NCBI GenBank assembly: GCA_026874595.1
Contig: CM049317.1
Span: forward strand, 9,396,382-9,460,381
Origin: Sipunculus nudus
Lineage: Eukaryota; Annelida; Sipuncula; Golfingiida; Sipunculidae
Length of the DNA stretch: 64,000 nt
Direction: 5' to 3'
Part shown: piece after piece, positions 35,801 through 50,800 of the stretch
How the letters are laid out: every line of letters begins with the position of its first letter
How positions within the stretch are numbered: the stretch's first letter is position 1
The notes under the pieces: model-generated
The model's input: only the letters and a program-made list of their open reading frames with translations
What the model was told of the DNA's origin: nothing
Database searches by the model: none
Translations under genes and position numbers: made by a program

Positions 35801-38800
35801 TTTAACAGACACCTTTTACAGACACCTGCCTATTACAGACACCTCTCTGCTACAGACATCTCTATCACATTCACCTGTTGAATACAGGCATACCACTTTA
35901 ACAGACATCTATTACAGACACCTGCCTATTTCAGACATCTCTCTGCTACAGACATCTCTATTACATTCACCTGTTGAATACAGGCATACCACTTTAACAG
36001 ACATCTATTACAGACACCTGCCTATTACAGACACCTCTCTGCTACAGACATCTATTTCACATTCACCTGTCTATAACAGGCATACCACTTTAACAGACAT
36101 CTGTAACAGACACCTGCCTATTACAGACACCTGCCTTTTACAGACACCTCTCTGCTACAGACATCTCTTTCACATTCACCTGTCTATTACAGGCACACCA
36201 CTTTAACAGACATCTATTACAGGCACCTGCCTATAACAGACACCTGCCTATTACAGACACCTCTCTGCTACAGACATCTCTATCACATTCACCTGTCTAT
36301 TACAGGCATACCACATTAACAGACATCTATTACAGACACCTGCCTATTACAGACACCTCTCTGCTACAGACATCTCTCTCACATTATCCTGTCTATTACA
36401 GGCACACCACTTTAACAGACATCTAATACAGACACCTGCCTATTACAGACATTTCTCTGCTACAGACATCTCTATCACATTCACCTGTTGAATACAGGCA
36501 TACCACTTTAACAGACATCTATTACAGACACCTGCCTATTTCAGACATCTCTCTGCTACAGACATCTCTATTACATTCACCTGTTGAATACAGGCATACC
36601 ACTTTAACAGGCATCTATTACAGACACCTGCCTATTACAGACACCTCTCTGCTACAGACATCTCTATCACATTCACCTGTCTATTACAGGCATTCCACTT
36701 TAACAGACACCTATTACAGACACCTGCCTATTACAGACACCTCTCTGCTACAGACATCTCTATCACATTCACCTGTCGAATACAGGCATACCACTTTAAC
36801 AGACACCTATTACAGACACCTGCCTATTACAGACACCTCTCTGCTACAGACATCTCTATCACATTCACCTGTAGAATACAGGCATACCACTTTAACAGAC
36901 ACCTTTTACAGACACCTGCCTATTACAGACACCTCTCTGCTACAGACATCTCAATGACATTCACCTGTCAAATACAGGCATACCACTTTAACAGACATCT
37001 ATCACAGACACCTGTCTATTACAGACACCTCTCTGCTACAGACATCTCTATCACATTCACCTGTCAAATACAGGCATACCACTTTAACAGACATCTATCA
37101 CAGACACCTGTCTATTACAGACACCTCTCTGCTACAGACATCTCTATCACATTCACCTGTCGAATACAGGCACACCACTTTAACAGACATCTATTACAGA
37201 CACCTGCCTATTACAGACACCTCTCTGCTACAGACATCTCTATCACATTCACCTGTCAAATACAGGCACACCATTTTAACAGGCATCTTTTACAGACACC
37301 TGCCTGTTACAGACACCTCTCTGCTACAGACATCTCAATCACATTCACCTGTCGAATACAGGCATACCACTTTAACAGACATCTATCACAGGCACTGTTT
37401 ATTACAGACACCTCTCTGCTACAGACATCTCTATCACATTCACCTGTCGAATACAGGCACACCACTTTAACAGACATCTATTACAGACACCTGCCTATTA
37501 CAGACACCTCCCTGATAGAGCCTTAACACAGAAACTTATCCACTACGTACATCTCAATGACATACACCTGTTCATTGTAGACATCTCTATTACATACACC
37601 TATCTATTACTGACACTTCACTGTTATAGACACTTACCTATCAAAAACATTTCTCTGTTGTATAATTTACCATTTGCCCACAGAAGGAAGGGGCCAGTGG
37701 AAGACATACAGGGAAAGCTCTCCTTTCAGACTCCTCTCTATAATAGACCTCACTTTTACAGACATTTCTCTATTACAAACACCTCTCAAGTACTGGCACC
37801 TCACTGTAACAGGCACCTCTCTATTACATAAACCTCTCTATTATAGACACCTCTCTATAACATACACATCATTGAACAGACATTTCTCTGTTATAGGCAC
37901 CTCTCTTTTACATACATCTCTCTATTACATACAACTCTCTTTTTATTACAGATGCTGAAGCAGACTTTAACTGAGTTTTGTGGCCCCATTAATTGCAAGC
38001 AAACTTTATGTTTTAGTAATCGATAAAATTTGTTATGATAATTCTTGTGTCAGGTCATTACTTGATAATGCTTAATGGTTGACTTTCTTGGGAAAGGAAA
38101 TGCTTTTGAAGGCTTCATATCTGGACCAAACATTCATGAATATTCATGAGCCTCAGAACCAGGGTGATTAAATATTCAAAAATAACAAGTATTTGCAAAG
38201 AATGTGAAATCCTTGTATTACTGTGATTAATGTATCAGCAGAGAACAGTTTCCATCAGCAATTAAAATTGATATAATAAATTCTCATTTAAAACTGGTTG
38301 TTTAAATAGAAAGAAAATTTATTTGTATTTTGGCAGTTCTCAGTTGCATATATTAATCATTATTCTGAATTTAAACTGGTTTTAAGTGCAGAAAGAATCA
38401 GTTCTTCAAATTTATATAACTGTTTGGTGCATGAATGGTAAATGGAGCAACTTAATCATTTTTCATTCCAGACAGAGGCAGAGATTATGTTGGTAGACAG
38501 AGAAATACAAATTCAAGTCAGAGGTCAAGGGGCACAGGTGCCAGAGGTCAGGGCAGAGGTAGTAACCATAGAAATAACCTCAATGCTAGAAGAGACAATA
38601 ATAATTCAGGTAAGTACAGGTAGACAGGATTAGGTATACACAGTATATCAGTTTTTATCCTGTGCACTCTAAGATGTGGAAGATGTTAACTCCATCTACA
38701 CTCAAGCTGTCTGGCTCAACCTAACCAAATCTAGCCTGCTCTACATTTATGCTGTGTTTGCACATTTTTTTCCTGCCAATTGATCGTTTAACTTGAACCC

Positions 38801-41800
38801 CTCCAAACCATTGTCCTAGACTTTTTGTGTTGGCTCTGTCCAAATTGCACTTAGCATTTACCCTTGGAAATCCAGCATGATCTTTACTGCCCCCATGTAC
38901 TTGTAGTAACTGAAAGTGCTGCACCTCATTAGACCTGTTTATAGTGGATCACTCAAGTCCTACTTACACATGAAATTCAGTGCGCTCCAACTGCAGTCTA
39001 CTGTGCGCCACAATGTAGACCCACCTAAAACTGTCAGTGTACTTAAAAACCCTCCAAAATAAACTTGTGCCTTCAGACAGATCTAGTGCGTTTGTGGAAT
39101 CTAGAGCCCAAGTGATCTAAAATATTTTTGTAAATGAGACTATTAACTGAGCAGAGTCAACATTTGTCAATTCCACAGTTGAACAGAAAATAAATCCTGG
39201 TTGTATTTTTTTTTTACAAATCACTTATTTAATATCCTTAAGGTAAACTGCAATGAAAGAATAGGGCATACTCCTTATTAACTAGAATGAAACCAAAACA
39301 CACCTTGCAAAATAGTTGAGAAATAATTTTTCCACCTTTTTTTCCCAGTCCCTCTGATGACAGTCAGCATGCACATGCAAAAACGAAACTTTATACAACT
39401 GCTAATAACTCTGCTTGGTAGGGTTTGTGGCATACCAGAGCACAACTCTGCTTGGTAGGGTTTGTGGCATACCAGTCTGACCCCCACCCCCACCCCATCC
39501 CCCACCCCCACCCCCACCACTGCATGCAGCTTCTAAATACACAGATGGCATAGTTACTGGAATAAATCAGGTAAAGAGGGTCTTGTAGTTCATTCTTGTA
39601 TGTTAAATAAGAATTGTTTTAAGGCAAATTACATAAACATGGGTGTTTTTGTATTAAGGACTTCAAAGAATAAGTAATATTTTGCAAGCATGTGTACTTG
39701 AAAAATAAACAGGAGGCATTTCCTCAAAATGTAACTTATTTTGATTTTAAAGGTCGATATTTGAGATCAGTAGTCTGGATCACCTCACAGTGCCTGACAG
39801 GACAAGATTCATTTTGACTTGGACGGGGGTAGGCCACACACAGGTGATGGTGTTACACTTGGTCGCAAGACAGCAGAATGCATGAGGTTTTTAAATATAA
39901 ATTAATTTCATATAATAAAGTTTTTTATCTTATATATTATCTGCTGAAATTCTGCATTTTTTTCCAAAAGAGATTTGATCAGAGATTTTAACCTTACATT
40001 GAAACTCCATGGCACAATCAAGCGGCCACATTCCACCTTCTAGAGCAGTATGTGCGTAATGACTTGTTGTAAATTGGTGTTATCTTTGTTTAAGTGAGAA
40101 GGGATGGCAACCAGCACACCAGAAATGTGGGCACCAGTGTTGAAAACGGTGTGTCCATGGCAACCAGATTGCAAGGTCAGTTTCAATTTAAGGTCATCTT
40201 TCTTTTCATCTACCAGCATTTGATAATTAAAATGTTATAATATTTACACAGTATTGTAATATTATTTATTAAAATTTATATTTTTTTATAACTGTGTCAC
40301 TTTTCCACTCAGTGATAAAAATAATTTTCTTTAATAGCTTCTCTGTGCATCAGTACACAGCTGTTTTTATCATTTTCCTTACATCTAAACAGCTCTTATT
40401 TACAAAAGGTAAAGGTACAAAAAATAAACGCTGCTGTTCATTCTGCACCAGTTTTTTCCCTGTATTGGGTCAGAATATTTAAATTTGATTCTGTGCAGTT
40501 ATTGGTACAATAAAAAAATCATTTTTGAGTGATCCCACCAATTAAGACATCACAGTTAGAACTACCTTCAAGTCTTACACACCCTGCCTTTGGTCAAATG
40601 ATTTATTAATGGTTAACATAATGTTAAAAAAAGTGACTGCTCGCTACAGGGGTAGTTCTGTTCCCCTTTTTTTCTTGGAGGAGGGGAGCATGAAATTCTT
40701 ATGCAATAATACCAGGTATCTGTGTTCCTTACAAAAGTAAAAAAAGAAATGTTGCACAATGATCTAATTTAATGTAGAGAGAGACCAACGAAACCGGGAA
40801 GCTCAGGCAGCTGTGCCAGGCATAGAGTGGGCGGAGCTTCAGGGCAGACCTGTCAATAACAACATGGCTGACATCTTCCCTTTTCCACTAGCATTTGGTA
40901 AGCATCCTTGTATTTGTTTCACTGTTTCACAAAAACAGCACTCAGAGAGTGGAAACCTGTATTTTCACATCGTCACATCGTTTTCTTGTGTCAGAACTCA
41001 CATGTCTTAAAAGTACCAAATTTCACCACAAGAGGGCAATAGTGGGGACAGCTAAACATCAAGTAAAAAAATAATCCTCCATCCAGATCAATTGTCTCTT
41101 CCACCTCCAAACCTACCCTCAACATTCTGTGGAAAGTTATTCAGTTATTCTTTGGGATATCTTGCAGTGACACAGGACCAGTAGCTTAGTATAACATTCA
41201 CTCTTATTTACAGTGACTATCAGTAAGCAGGAATATGCATTAAAGAAATCTCATTATTTTCACTTGTACATATTTAACTAAGTATGTACATCTTCAGAAT
41301 TCCATTCCGGTCTCAGACTATGTGACAGGATAGTAACACACACTTCCTCTCATTTATATCCAGGTGTTAACCAGGCATGGTGATAACAGCACTGCTAGGC
41401 CCTTGATGGGCTGTGGGTGTGTACTTTTTAGCTCAGCTGACTATAAGTCATCTGAGCTATAGTCGTAATCCATTGTACATCGTTCGTCTGTCTGTCCATC
41501 TGTCTGTCTGTCCGTAGATGTGGCACGTTTTGAAACCGTAAGACCTAGGGATCCAAAATTCAGCATAATGTTAGATGTCCCCAAGTTCTCCTACCAAGCC
41601 GAAAACTGGGTCTTTGTGACTTCGTTCGTTTCAGAAATTAAGGAAAAACCTCAATTTTTTATTAAAAACCTATTTTCACACTTCAGGACTGCCTAATATC
41701 AAAACCACTCATCTGTTTTTCCTCATATTTACTATAAATATTCCTCTATATAGTTCCTATGTACATGCCAGAAGTTAAGTCTAAAAGTATAAATTCTTTA

Positions 41801-44800
41801 AGTTATGGGCCCGAACATAATGGACTTTGTAAAAAAATCAGGAAAAATATTTACTCACTTTACATGAAAAATTTTGAAACTAGAGTCTATTTTCCCAAGT
41901 ATATTACTATGTCTAATTAAGATTCAATTGTTTACCCAAAATAAGATCTGAATTTTGTAAATTTTTTAAGTTATTAACATAAAAATAAAATCAGTAGCTT
42001 AAATTTTGCCAAACTTTGACCATGGAATGTTTTTTTCCTGTAAGTACCATTAATTTAATTTTCACAGCTTGTAAACATAAATATTTAATTTGTTCAAATC
42101 TGAATTTGAAAATAAAAGCTTGAAAATTAAGCTAGTCATTGATTTTTTTTCTTGAGGCTCTATTGTAGTCATTTGCTTTGATTACAGATAACAGATGCAG
42201 GGTCCCACTCCAGGTCACTGGAAGTCAGCTATGCCAGGGTTTCTTTGTTACAGTCACTTTGGGAGATCCCCTGCTGTGACAGGTGTACAGTTATTCTCAT
42301 ATCACCACCCTAATCACCCCCCCCCCTGCATACCCAACCCACCGAGTGTTATGCAGTAATTGTTATTGTTTTCACTGTATCTCCTTAATTGTAATGCTGT
42401 TTCTACTCGGAAATGCAAAAACTTTCCTTGAAAAAGTAATTCAAGGTGTAATCCAGAAGATGCAATGTTGTGTAATGTAGCATTTTTAAAGAAATAATTT
42501 TTTTTTAAATGATTTTAACAAATATAATTGAACCCATCAGTATGCTTAAATTTATGAAATATGAAGCTCATTATGGATAAATAAAGACACAATTAAAAAT
42601 TGTGAAATCTAAATCAAGTATTATTTTTAGATATTTATTGATTTGCAGATTTAAAAGGTATATTTTTGTGGTAAAAAATAAATAAACATTTTTATGCATG
42701 ATGTGGTGTTATCTGACAAGATTGAAATTTATGATGATGCAATTGAGAATTATGAATCAACTTTTATATTCAGATATATGTTATATTGGAAATGTATAGA
42801 AATATGAACTTAAATTAAAAAAAAAATTGGTTTGATAAAAAAATGAGGATTTAATAAAAACATTTGTTCATTATTTTCCTGCCTCAGCAGAATTTGAGAT
42901 CAGGCTTTGTTTGCCTTGTTTTATGTTGTTAATTAGTTATATTGTCAACAGTTAATCAAAAAGCCAACTAATGATCATGGTAAAAGTACAGATCATTTGT
43001 TCATAAACTGCTCACATGCTTTAGTTTCAACATTAGGAAACACATGATCAGATCACAAAATATTATTTGCAACAACTTTTTGCTCATCAATACAAACCAA
43101 TCATATAAACCAACCATGGCCTTTATTACCTCTTCCTCCTACACTTTATCTCCATTTGATATTATTTTAGATTTTTACCTTCAGGGTCAACTTCAGCTGA
43201 GCACAGTGACCCATGGGTCCCTTGTTTGTGACTGGAACACAGCCATGGAACACGGCCTTCCCATTAAGCCTGCAGAGAGCTCACCCTGGGTGGGGTCCTA
43301 ACGTGAAAAATCTGTCAAATTCAGCTGAAATTTGAAATCAAAATCTCCTGTTGAAGAGTCCTGTCCTCAAGTTCTGGACCGCAGAAGCCTGTTCTATTTA
43401 TCTATTTATCCTTACTATAAGTTTGTCAGAAAATATTCATTATGACAACTGAAAATCATCAGTGCATTGATGATCTTGCTCTGTTCATCTTCCTTCCACC
43501 AAGCTTTTTGGTCATCAGCAGCGCACATTGTTAAACTGTTACAGCTGCACTACTCTAATTTGATATACTTGTTGCTCACCAGAAAATCTCCTACCAGACT
43601 TGAAATTAGGTCTCCCTGACCTCATTTCTGTGAGATATTAATGGAATGTTCTCATGAGAAACAGTTTATTCAAACTTTTACACTTGATGTACGTAAGAGA
43701 AAGGAAACATGGACTAACATTCCTAGTCAGAGTATAGTTTTATTAAGGGGAGATAAATGTAAGTGGGGAGGAATAATAATTGTGCTGCAGTTTGTATGAT
43801 GTGATATGTCAGCAATTATTTCCAGCTTTTTATCTGCAAGGGCTTAAATAATATTCCACAAATACAGACTACTGAGCACCAAGATCCCAGCCATGGAGTG
43901 CCTTGTATTGGTTATTATAATTGTACAATCCATGCAAAATAATTTTTAAAAATTTAAATTTAATTATTTATTTTCATACAAAAATGCATTTAATACATAA
44001 CATAGTATTTTACAGTAGGTCTGTTGATTTTTGTATTGAATTTTCAATACGATCAGTGTCACCTGTTTCTGACTGCATGCTCAAAGAGGTGGCCATAATA
44101 AGAATTCCCTTGTCTGTGCATGTTTATGTGTGAGGGTGAGAGAGAAGGAGAGAGAAAAATTAATCAGATGAAGAAAAGATACAGAGATAAATAGAGGAAG
44201 ATATAGAGTGAGTCTATCTATTTTCATTGCTTTGTTCCGGATCATCTATATTTAGAATTGCTCTTAACTTAATGAGTCTGGTACCTAGGTCACTCCTGTA
44301 AATTGACTATGGGTATAGCTTTATCTTTGATGGTCCATATTCTCTTTTATTACGGAATAATGAAGGAAAAGTCAGTGGTGTTTAACAAGATGAGGTGGAG
44401 AAAATTGTCAGCATTGTCTTTTATGGAGGTTACAATTGTCACACTGGGAGTATTATCAGGTAGGCGTCAAGCGCGCTGGCTCATTAACCACAACACTTTT
44501 ATTAAAGCATGTCCATTAACACAGCAATGTTCACATACACCTAACCCCCAGCTGCGGACATGAACTCAAGAGGTTCACGGCCCATACTGCACTCGCTAAT
44601 GTCTGATCATACACTCATCATTGCTGCAGAGTTGCGCCTAATGTTACATCTAAGTGTGATGCACAGGCCATTAAGCAACAGCAACCTCTGTTTCACAACT
44701 TCATCACCTATGTGGGATGCTAACACTACTAAAATGTGTATGTATTCTGTCATGTCATACACACACCTGGTGTCTATATCGCCTGGTGCCTCATGTAGTA

Positions 44801-47800
44801 CATTTTAAGTACACAGTTAAATATATCATTTGCTTAGATAAGCACTTTTAGACTACCATGCTTTAGTGCCCAAGTCTTACTCTTTTTTTCTTATTTTTTA
44901 TTTGTCTTATTTTACCTCTTTTTCTTATTATTGTTCTTGGTGTCATGGAAATTACACATTTGGACTGTTATATGTTTTCTTGTACTAAAATTATATATTT
45001 ATTTTGAATATTTAAAATTGATGTCACAGATGTTCAGAGATTAAGACTGAAGTTACTTTGTATTATTGGTATCTCAGTTGCATATCAGCTCAGTTGTCCC
45101 CAGATGAGGTATCATTCTCATGATGGCTTTTTTTTGCGATAATTTTCCCTGATGCAAATATTGCAAATATGAAACCATTATAATATCAGTGTATCAATTG
45201 ATCAATTGTTCATTATAGACATTTTTGTGGAACATCTGGCAATCTGTAAATGTAATTTTAATACATTAAAACTTGTCTGATAAGACCAGCTGTGGGACCT
45301 CCAAAAGTGGTCTTAATGTAAAGGTGGTCATATTAGACAGGTCAGTTTCAAAGAATGTGAATGTTTGCGTATCACTCAAATGTGGTTTCAATAGACAGGT
45401 TGTCTAATTGTATCTGCCAAAACAGTCGGACAGTGCCTTCGCCGCATAGTTTCAAGAGAACTCCTTTGTAACCACTTGGCAGAATTATTTAAAATTTGGA
45501 ATTATGATCGGGTCACATGTGAACTGCTGCGCCCTCATTTTTGGTTGACCTCTTACCTTTCCTTTCTGCCCAGCGTCCATTTGTGCATCTGTTTACACAC
45601 ATAAACCCACATATCCTCGGAACCGTTTTACCGATCAGGCTACAAATTTTGCACAAATGTAGCCCTTGGATAGCTTTATATCATACACTAAAAATGGTGG
45701 TGCCACCTGCAACCATTTTTTCACAGTGTCTGTTCATCTGCCTCTGGATAAAATCACTCAGATCTCTGCATTGGTTGGACTTATCCACCTGAAATTTTGC
45801 ATGTGTACACATCATAGACAGTTTTCTTGATTTTATGACAGGTGGTGCCACCTACATTCACGTTTACGCTGCAGACATCCAAGCTCATATCTCGGGAACC
45901 GTTTGACCGATTGGGCCAAAATTTTGCATATGTATAGATCTCATATAGCTCTTTATCATACACAAAACTGGAGATGCCACCTGCAACCATTTTTGCACAG
46001 CGTCTGTCTGTTTGTCTGCTGTGGGATAAAATCACTCATATCTCAGTAGTGGTTGACTTGTCTGCCTAAAATTTTGCATGTTTATACATCTTGGATAGCT
46101 TTCTCGATTTTGTGGCAGTTGGCGCCACCTACATTTATGTTTACGCTGCGGACATTCAAGCTTATATCTAAGGACTGGTTTGACATATCCCCCTGAAATT
46201 TTGCATGTGAATAGATCTCTCATAGCTTTTAATCATAGCGCCACCTGCCACCATTTTTGCACAACGTCTGTTTGTCTTCTGTGGGATAAAATCATACATA
46301 TACAAGTAGTGGTTTGACTTATCTGCCTAAAATTTTGCATATGCAACAACTTGGACAGCTTTCTGGATTTTGTGGTAGGTAGCGCAACCTACATACACAT
46401 TTCAGCTGCAGACATCCATGCTAATATGCAACACACCTCATTTTTATGCCCCTGCCACACAGTGGCCTGGGCATATAGTTTTACCCATGTCCGTCATTCC
46501 GTCATTCCGAAATCAAACAGTTGTACAGACTTTTTTTCGCAATGTCTGCAGATATTGGCCTGATTTTTGGTGTGTGGGCAGATAGTGACCAGTTACAGAT
46601 CGAGTTCGCGTTTCATCCTGGTTTACCTACTTTTGACTATTTTACGTCTCCTAAACTTAGAAAATTTCATGAAAAATAGAAATTTTCATGACAAATACAT
46701 ATGTACGGACTTTTTTTCGCAATGCCTGCAGATATTGGCCTGATTTTTTATGTGTGGGCAGATAATGACCAGTTACAGATCAAGTTGCATTTCATCCAGG
46801 TTGACCTACCTTTGACCGTTTTATGGCTCCTAAACTTAGAAAATTTCATGAAAAATAGAAATTTTCATGACAAATACACATGTACGGACTTTTTTTTGCA
46901 ATGCCTGCAGATATTGGCCTGATTTTTGGTCTGTGGGCAGATAATGACCAGTTACAGATCGAGTTCGCGTTTTGTCCAGGTTGACCTGCTTTTGACCATT
47001 TTACAGCTCCTAAACTTAGAAAATTTCATGAAAAATAGAAAATTTAATGACAAATACACATGTACGGACTTTTTTTCGCAATGCCTGCAGATATTGGCCT
47101 GATTTTTTGTGTGTGTGCAGATAATGACCAGTTACAGATCGAGTTCGCGTTTTGTCCAGGTTGACCTTCTTTTGACCGTTTTACAGCTCCTAAACTTAGA
47201 AAATTTCATGAAAAATAGAAAATTTCATGACAAATACACATGTACGGACTTTTTTTCGCAATGCCTGCAGATATTGGCATGATTTTTGGTGTGTATGCAG
47301 ATAATGACCAGTTCAAATTGGGTTCGCGTTTCGTCCCAGTTGACCTACTTTTGACCATTTTACGGCTCCTAAACTTTAAAATTTCATGAAAACTAGAAAT
47401 TTATTGACAAATACACATGTACGAACTTTTTTTCGCAATGCCTGCAGATATTGGCCTGATTATTGGTGTGTATGCAGATAATGACCAGTTACAGATCGAG
47501 TTCGCGTTTTGTCCAGGTTGACCTGCTTTTGACCGTTTTACAGCCCCTAAACTTAGAAAATTTCATGAAAAATAGAAAATTTCATGACAAATACACATGT
47601 ACGGACTTTTTTTCGCAATGCCTGCAGATATTGGCATGATTTTTGGTGTGTGTGCAGATAATGACCAGTTACAGATAGAGTTCGTGTTTCGTCCCAGTTG
47701 ACCTACTTTTGACCATTTTACGGCTCCTAAACTTTAAAAATTTCATGAAAACTAGAAATTTAATGACAAATACACATGTACAGACGTTTTTTCGCAGTGC

Positions 47801-50800
47801 CTGCAGATATTGGCCTGATTTTCGGTGTGTGGGTAGATAATGACCAGTTACAGGTCAAGTTTACGTTTCGTCCCAGTTGACCTACTTTTGACTGTTATAC
47901 GGCTCCATAACTTAGAAAATTTCATGAAAAATAGAAAATTTCATGACAAATACACATGTACGGACTTTTTTTCGCAATGCCTGCAGATATTGGCATGATT
48001 TTTGGTGTGTATGCAGATAATGACCAGTTACAGATAGAGTTCGCGTTTCGTCCCAGTTGACCTACTTTTGACCATTTTACGGCTCCTAAACTTTAAAATT
48101 TCATGAAAACTAGAAATTTATTGACAAATACACATGTACGAACTTTTTTTCGCAATGCCTGCAGATATTGGCCTGATTTTTGGTGTGTATGCAGATAATG
48201 ACCAGTTACAGATCGAGTTCGCGTTTTGTCCAGGTTGACCTGCTTTTGACCGTTTTACAGCCCCTAAACTTAGAAAATTTCATGAAAAATAGAAAATTTC
48301 ATGACAAATACACATGTACGGACTTTTTTTCGCAATGCCTGCAGATATTGGCATGATTTTTGGTGTGTGTGCAGATAATGACCAGTTACAGATAGAGTTC
48401 GTGTTTCATCCCAGTTGACCTACTTTTGACCATTTTACGGCTCCTAAACTTTAAAAATTTCATGAAAACTAGAAATTTAATGACAAATACACATGTACAG
48501 ACGTTTTTTCGCAGTGCCTGCAGATATTGGCCTGATTTTCGGTGTGTGGGTAGATAATGACCAGTTACAGGTCAAGTTTACGTTTCGTCCCAGTTGACCT
48601 ACTTTTGACTGTTATACGGCTCCATAACTTAGAAAATTTCATGAAAAATAGAAATTTTCATGACAAATACACATGTACGGACTTTTTTTCCCATTGCCTG
48701 CAGATATTGGCCTGATTTTTGGTTTGTGGGCAGATATAGACCAGTTACAGATCGAGTTTGCATTTCCTCCTGGTTGACCTACAATTGATTTTTTTTACGG
48801 CTCCTAAACATAGAAAATTTCAAGAAAAATTATAAATTTTCATGACAAATGTACATGTACAGCCGTTTTAGCCCTCAGCTCATAGGCTGATGGGCTATTG
48901 TTGTCACCCAAGCTGTCCATCTGTCCGTCCGTCTGTCTGTCCATCCGGAGTCTGTCCATCCTGCGTCTGTTAACTTTAACCTAGTGAGCGGGATATATAT
49001 ATCTCTAAAAGAATTCACCGTTGCAATTTTATTTCATCAGTGAATATGTATATCGATAAAATCTCAGTCAAGTTCGAAGATGGGTGACCTTGACCCATTT
49101 TTCCATATTTTAGAGCTGATTATACAAAAACACTCAAAAGCTTATATCTCAGGAACCATATGGTGGATTGTTATGAAACATGGTACATACCTCTCCAATT
49201 TAAATTTATAACTGATTATCAGCTTTTGCTAATATCCTAGTTTCGCAATGCAGTGCTTACAGATACTGGCCTAATGTTTGGTCTGTGTGCGCATAATGAC
49301 CACTTACAGATCAAGTTTGCGTTTCGTCCCAGTTGACCTATTTTTGACCATATGACAGATCCTGAACATAGAAAATTTCATGAAAGACATGAAATTTTTA
49401 TGAAAAATGCACATGTATGGACTTTTTTTCACAATGCCTGCAGATACTGGCCTGATTTTAGGTGTGTTGCTTGATAATGACCCGTTACAGATCATGATTG
49501 CATTTTGCCCTTGTTGACCTACTTTTGACCATACGACACTTCCTGAACTTAAAAAATTCTACAAAATGTAACAAATGTTTCTAATTCGCCCCAGGCGGGG
49601 GCATTCGTGTTGTTCCGACACATCTAGTTTTCCCCTTGCCACTCAATCCATGCCTCATTTCACCCATCCCACTCTGATTTTGGCAGATACATGTAGTTGC
49701 TTGTCCACTACCCGTATTCTAGTTAGATATTTGGTCTTTAATACAGGTTCCACTGTATTTATAAGTGATTATGATTATTATTTTTTATCCCTTCACCACA
49801 AAGTTGCAGGAGGGGATAGAGTAACATATCTGTTAGTGGGTCCTTCCTTCGTCTGTCCATCCATCTTGAATTTGTTTGTGGACTGATTTTAACTCAAGCC
49901 TATTGACCAAAACCTTTCATCTTTCACATATGGCTCAACCAGCCTTAGATGAGTAACCCCTTCAGTTTTGGGGTCAAAGGTCAAGGCCACAGTACCTACT
50001 TCATTAAAAAGTTTGTAGATACATTTCAGCCAACTTTTTCATCCCAAACCTTCAGTCTCACACATACTGCTCACCCACCAAATTGATTTTTAGGTCATGG
50101 GGTCAAAGGTCAAGGCCACAGTACCTACTACTTTAAAAAGTTTGTTGAAGTGTTAAAGTTTTCGTCAAAAACCTTCAGTCTTACACATACTGCTAACCCA
50201 CTCAAAGAGGAGGAACCCTATCAGTTGGGAGGTCATGGGGTCAATGGTCAAGGTCACACTGATATTCACACTGTGATACACCATGTCTTGTTATGCTTTT
50301 GTGCAAAAAGTTGCTTCGTTTTGCCCTGGTGCTCTGGTTTATTTATTATTTACAAGTTATTATAATTTATTACACACAATGTAGTTGGCCCTGTCCCTCT
50401 AATCAGCAGAGGAGCACAACAGGAATATGCTGGAAACAAAGTAAATGTCTGCTTAAGATAATACATCATAAAAATATATTAATGAAAGGACAACTGGGTT
50501 TGCACCAAATATACCACAGACAAAAGGGCTGCATTTGTTTTGCAAGACTTCACTTGTTGACCTGTATTCTTTTGCTTAATTAATAACCTGTGTTCTGTCA
50601 AGTCTTTTGTTCATGTATGTGATGAAAGGTACATTTTGAACTGCAGCTGTGTAAAACTGTTATTACTAGCCAGTATGACTGTTATTCATCCTATCTTCTG
50701 TAGGATAAAATAGACAGAAATGGGCACCTGCAGAGGGAGAGTATTCTCTCTAATGAAATAATGAGGTTTTCTTAACTGAGTGGTTGTTTATGCCTATGGC

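Noticed and set aside
28186-37510. CRISPR-like array of direct repeats
   Set aside because: There are no unique spacers between repeats, the unit is a continuous satellite, and the DNA is eukaryotic.
44303-44808. Two adjacent open frames (86 and 82 codons) as a gene
   Set aside because: No motif, overlapping stop/start by chance, and no splice sites in phase with exon 7 or exon 8.
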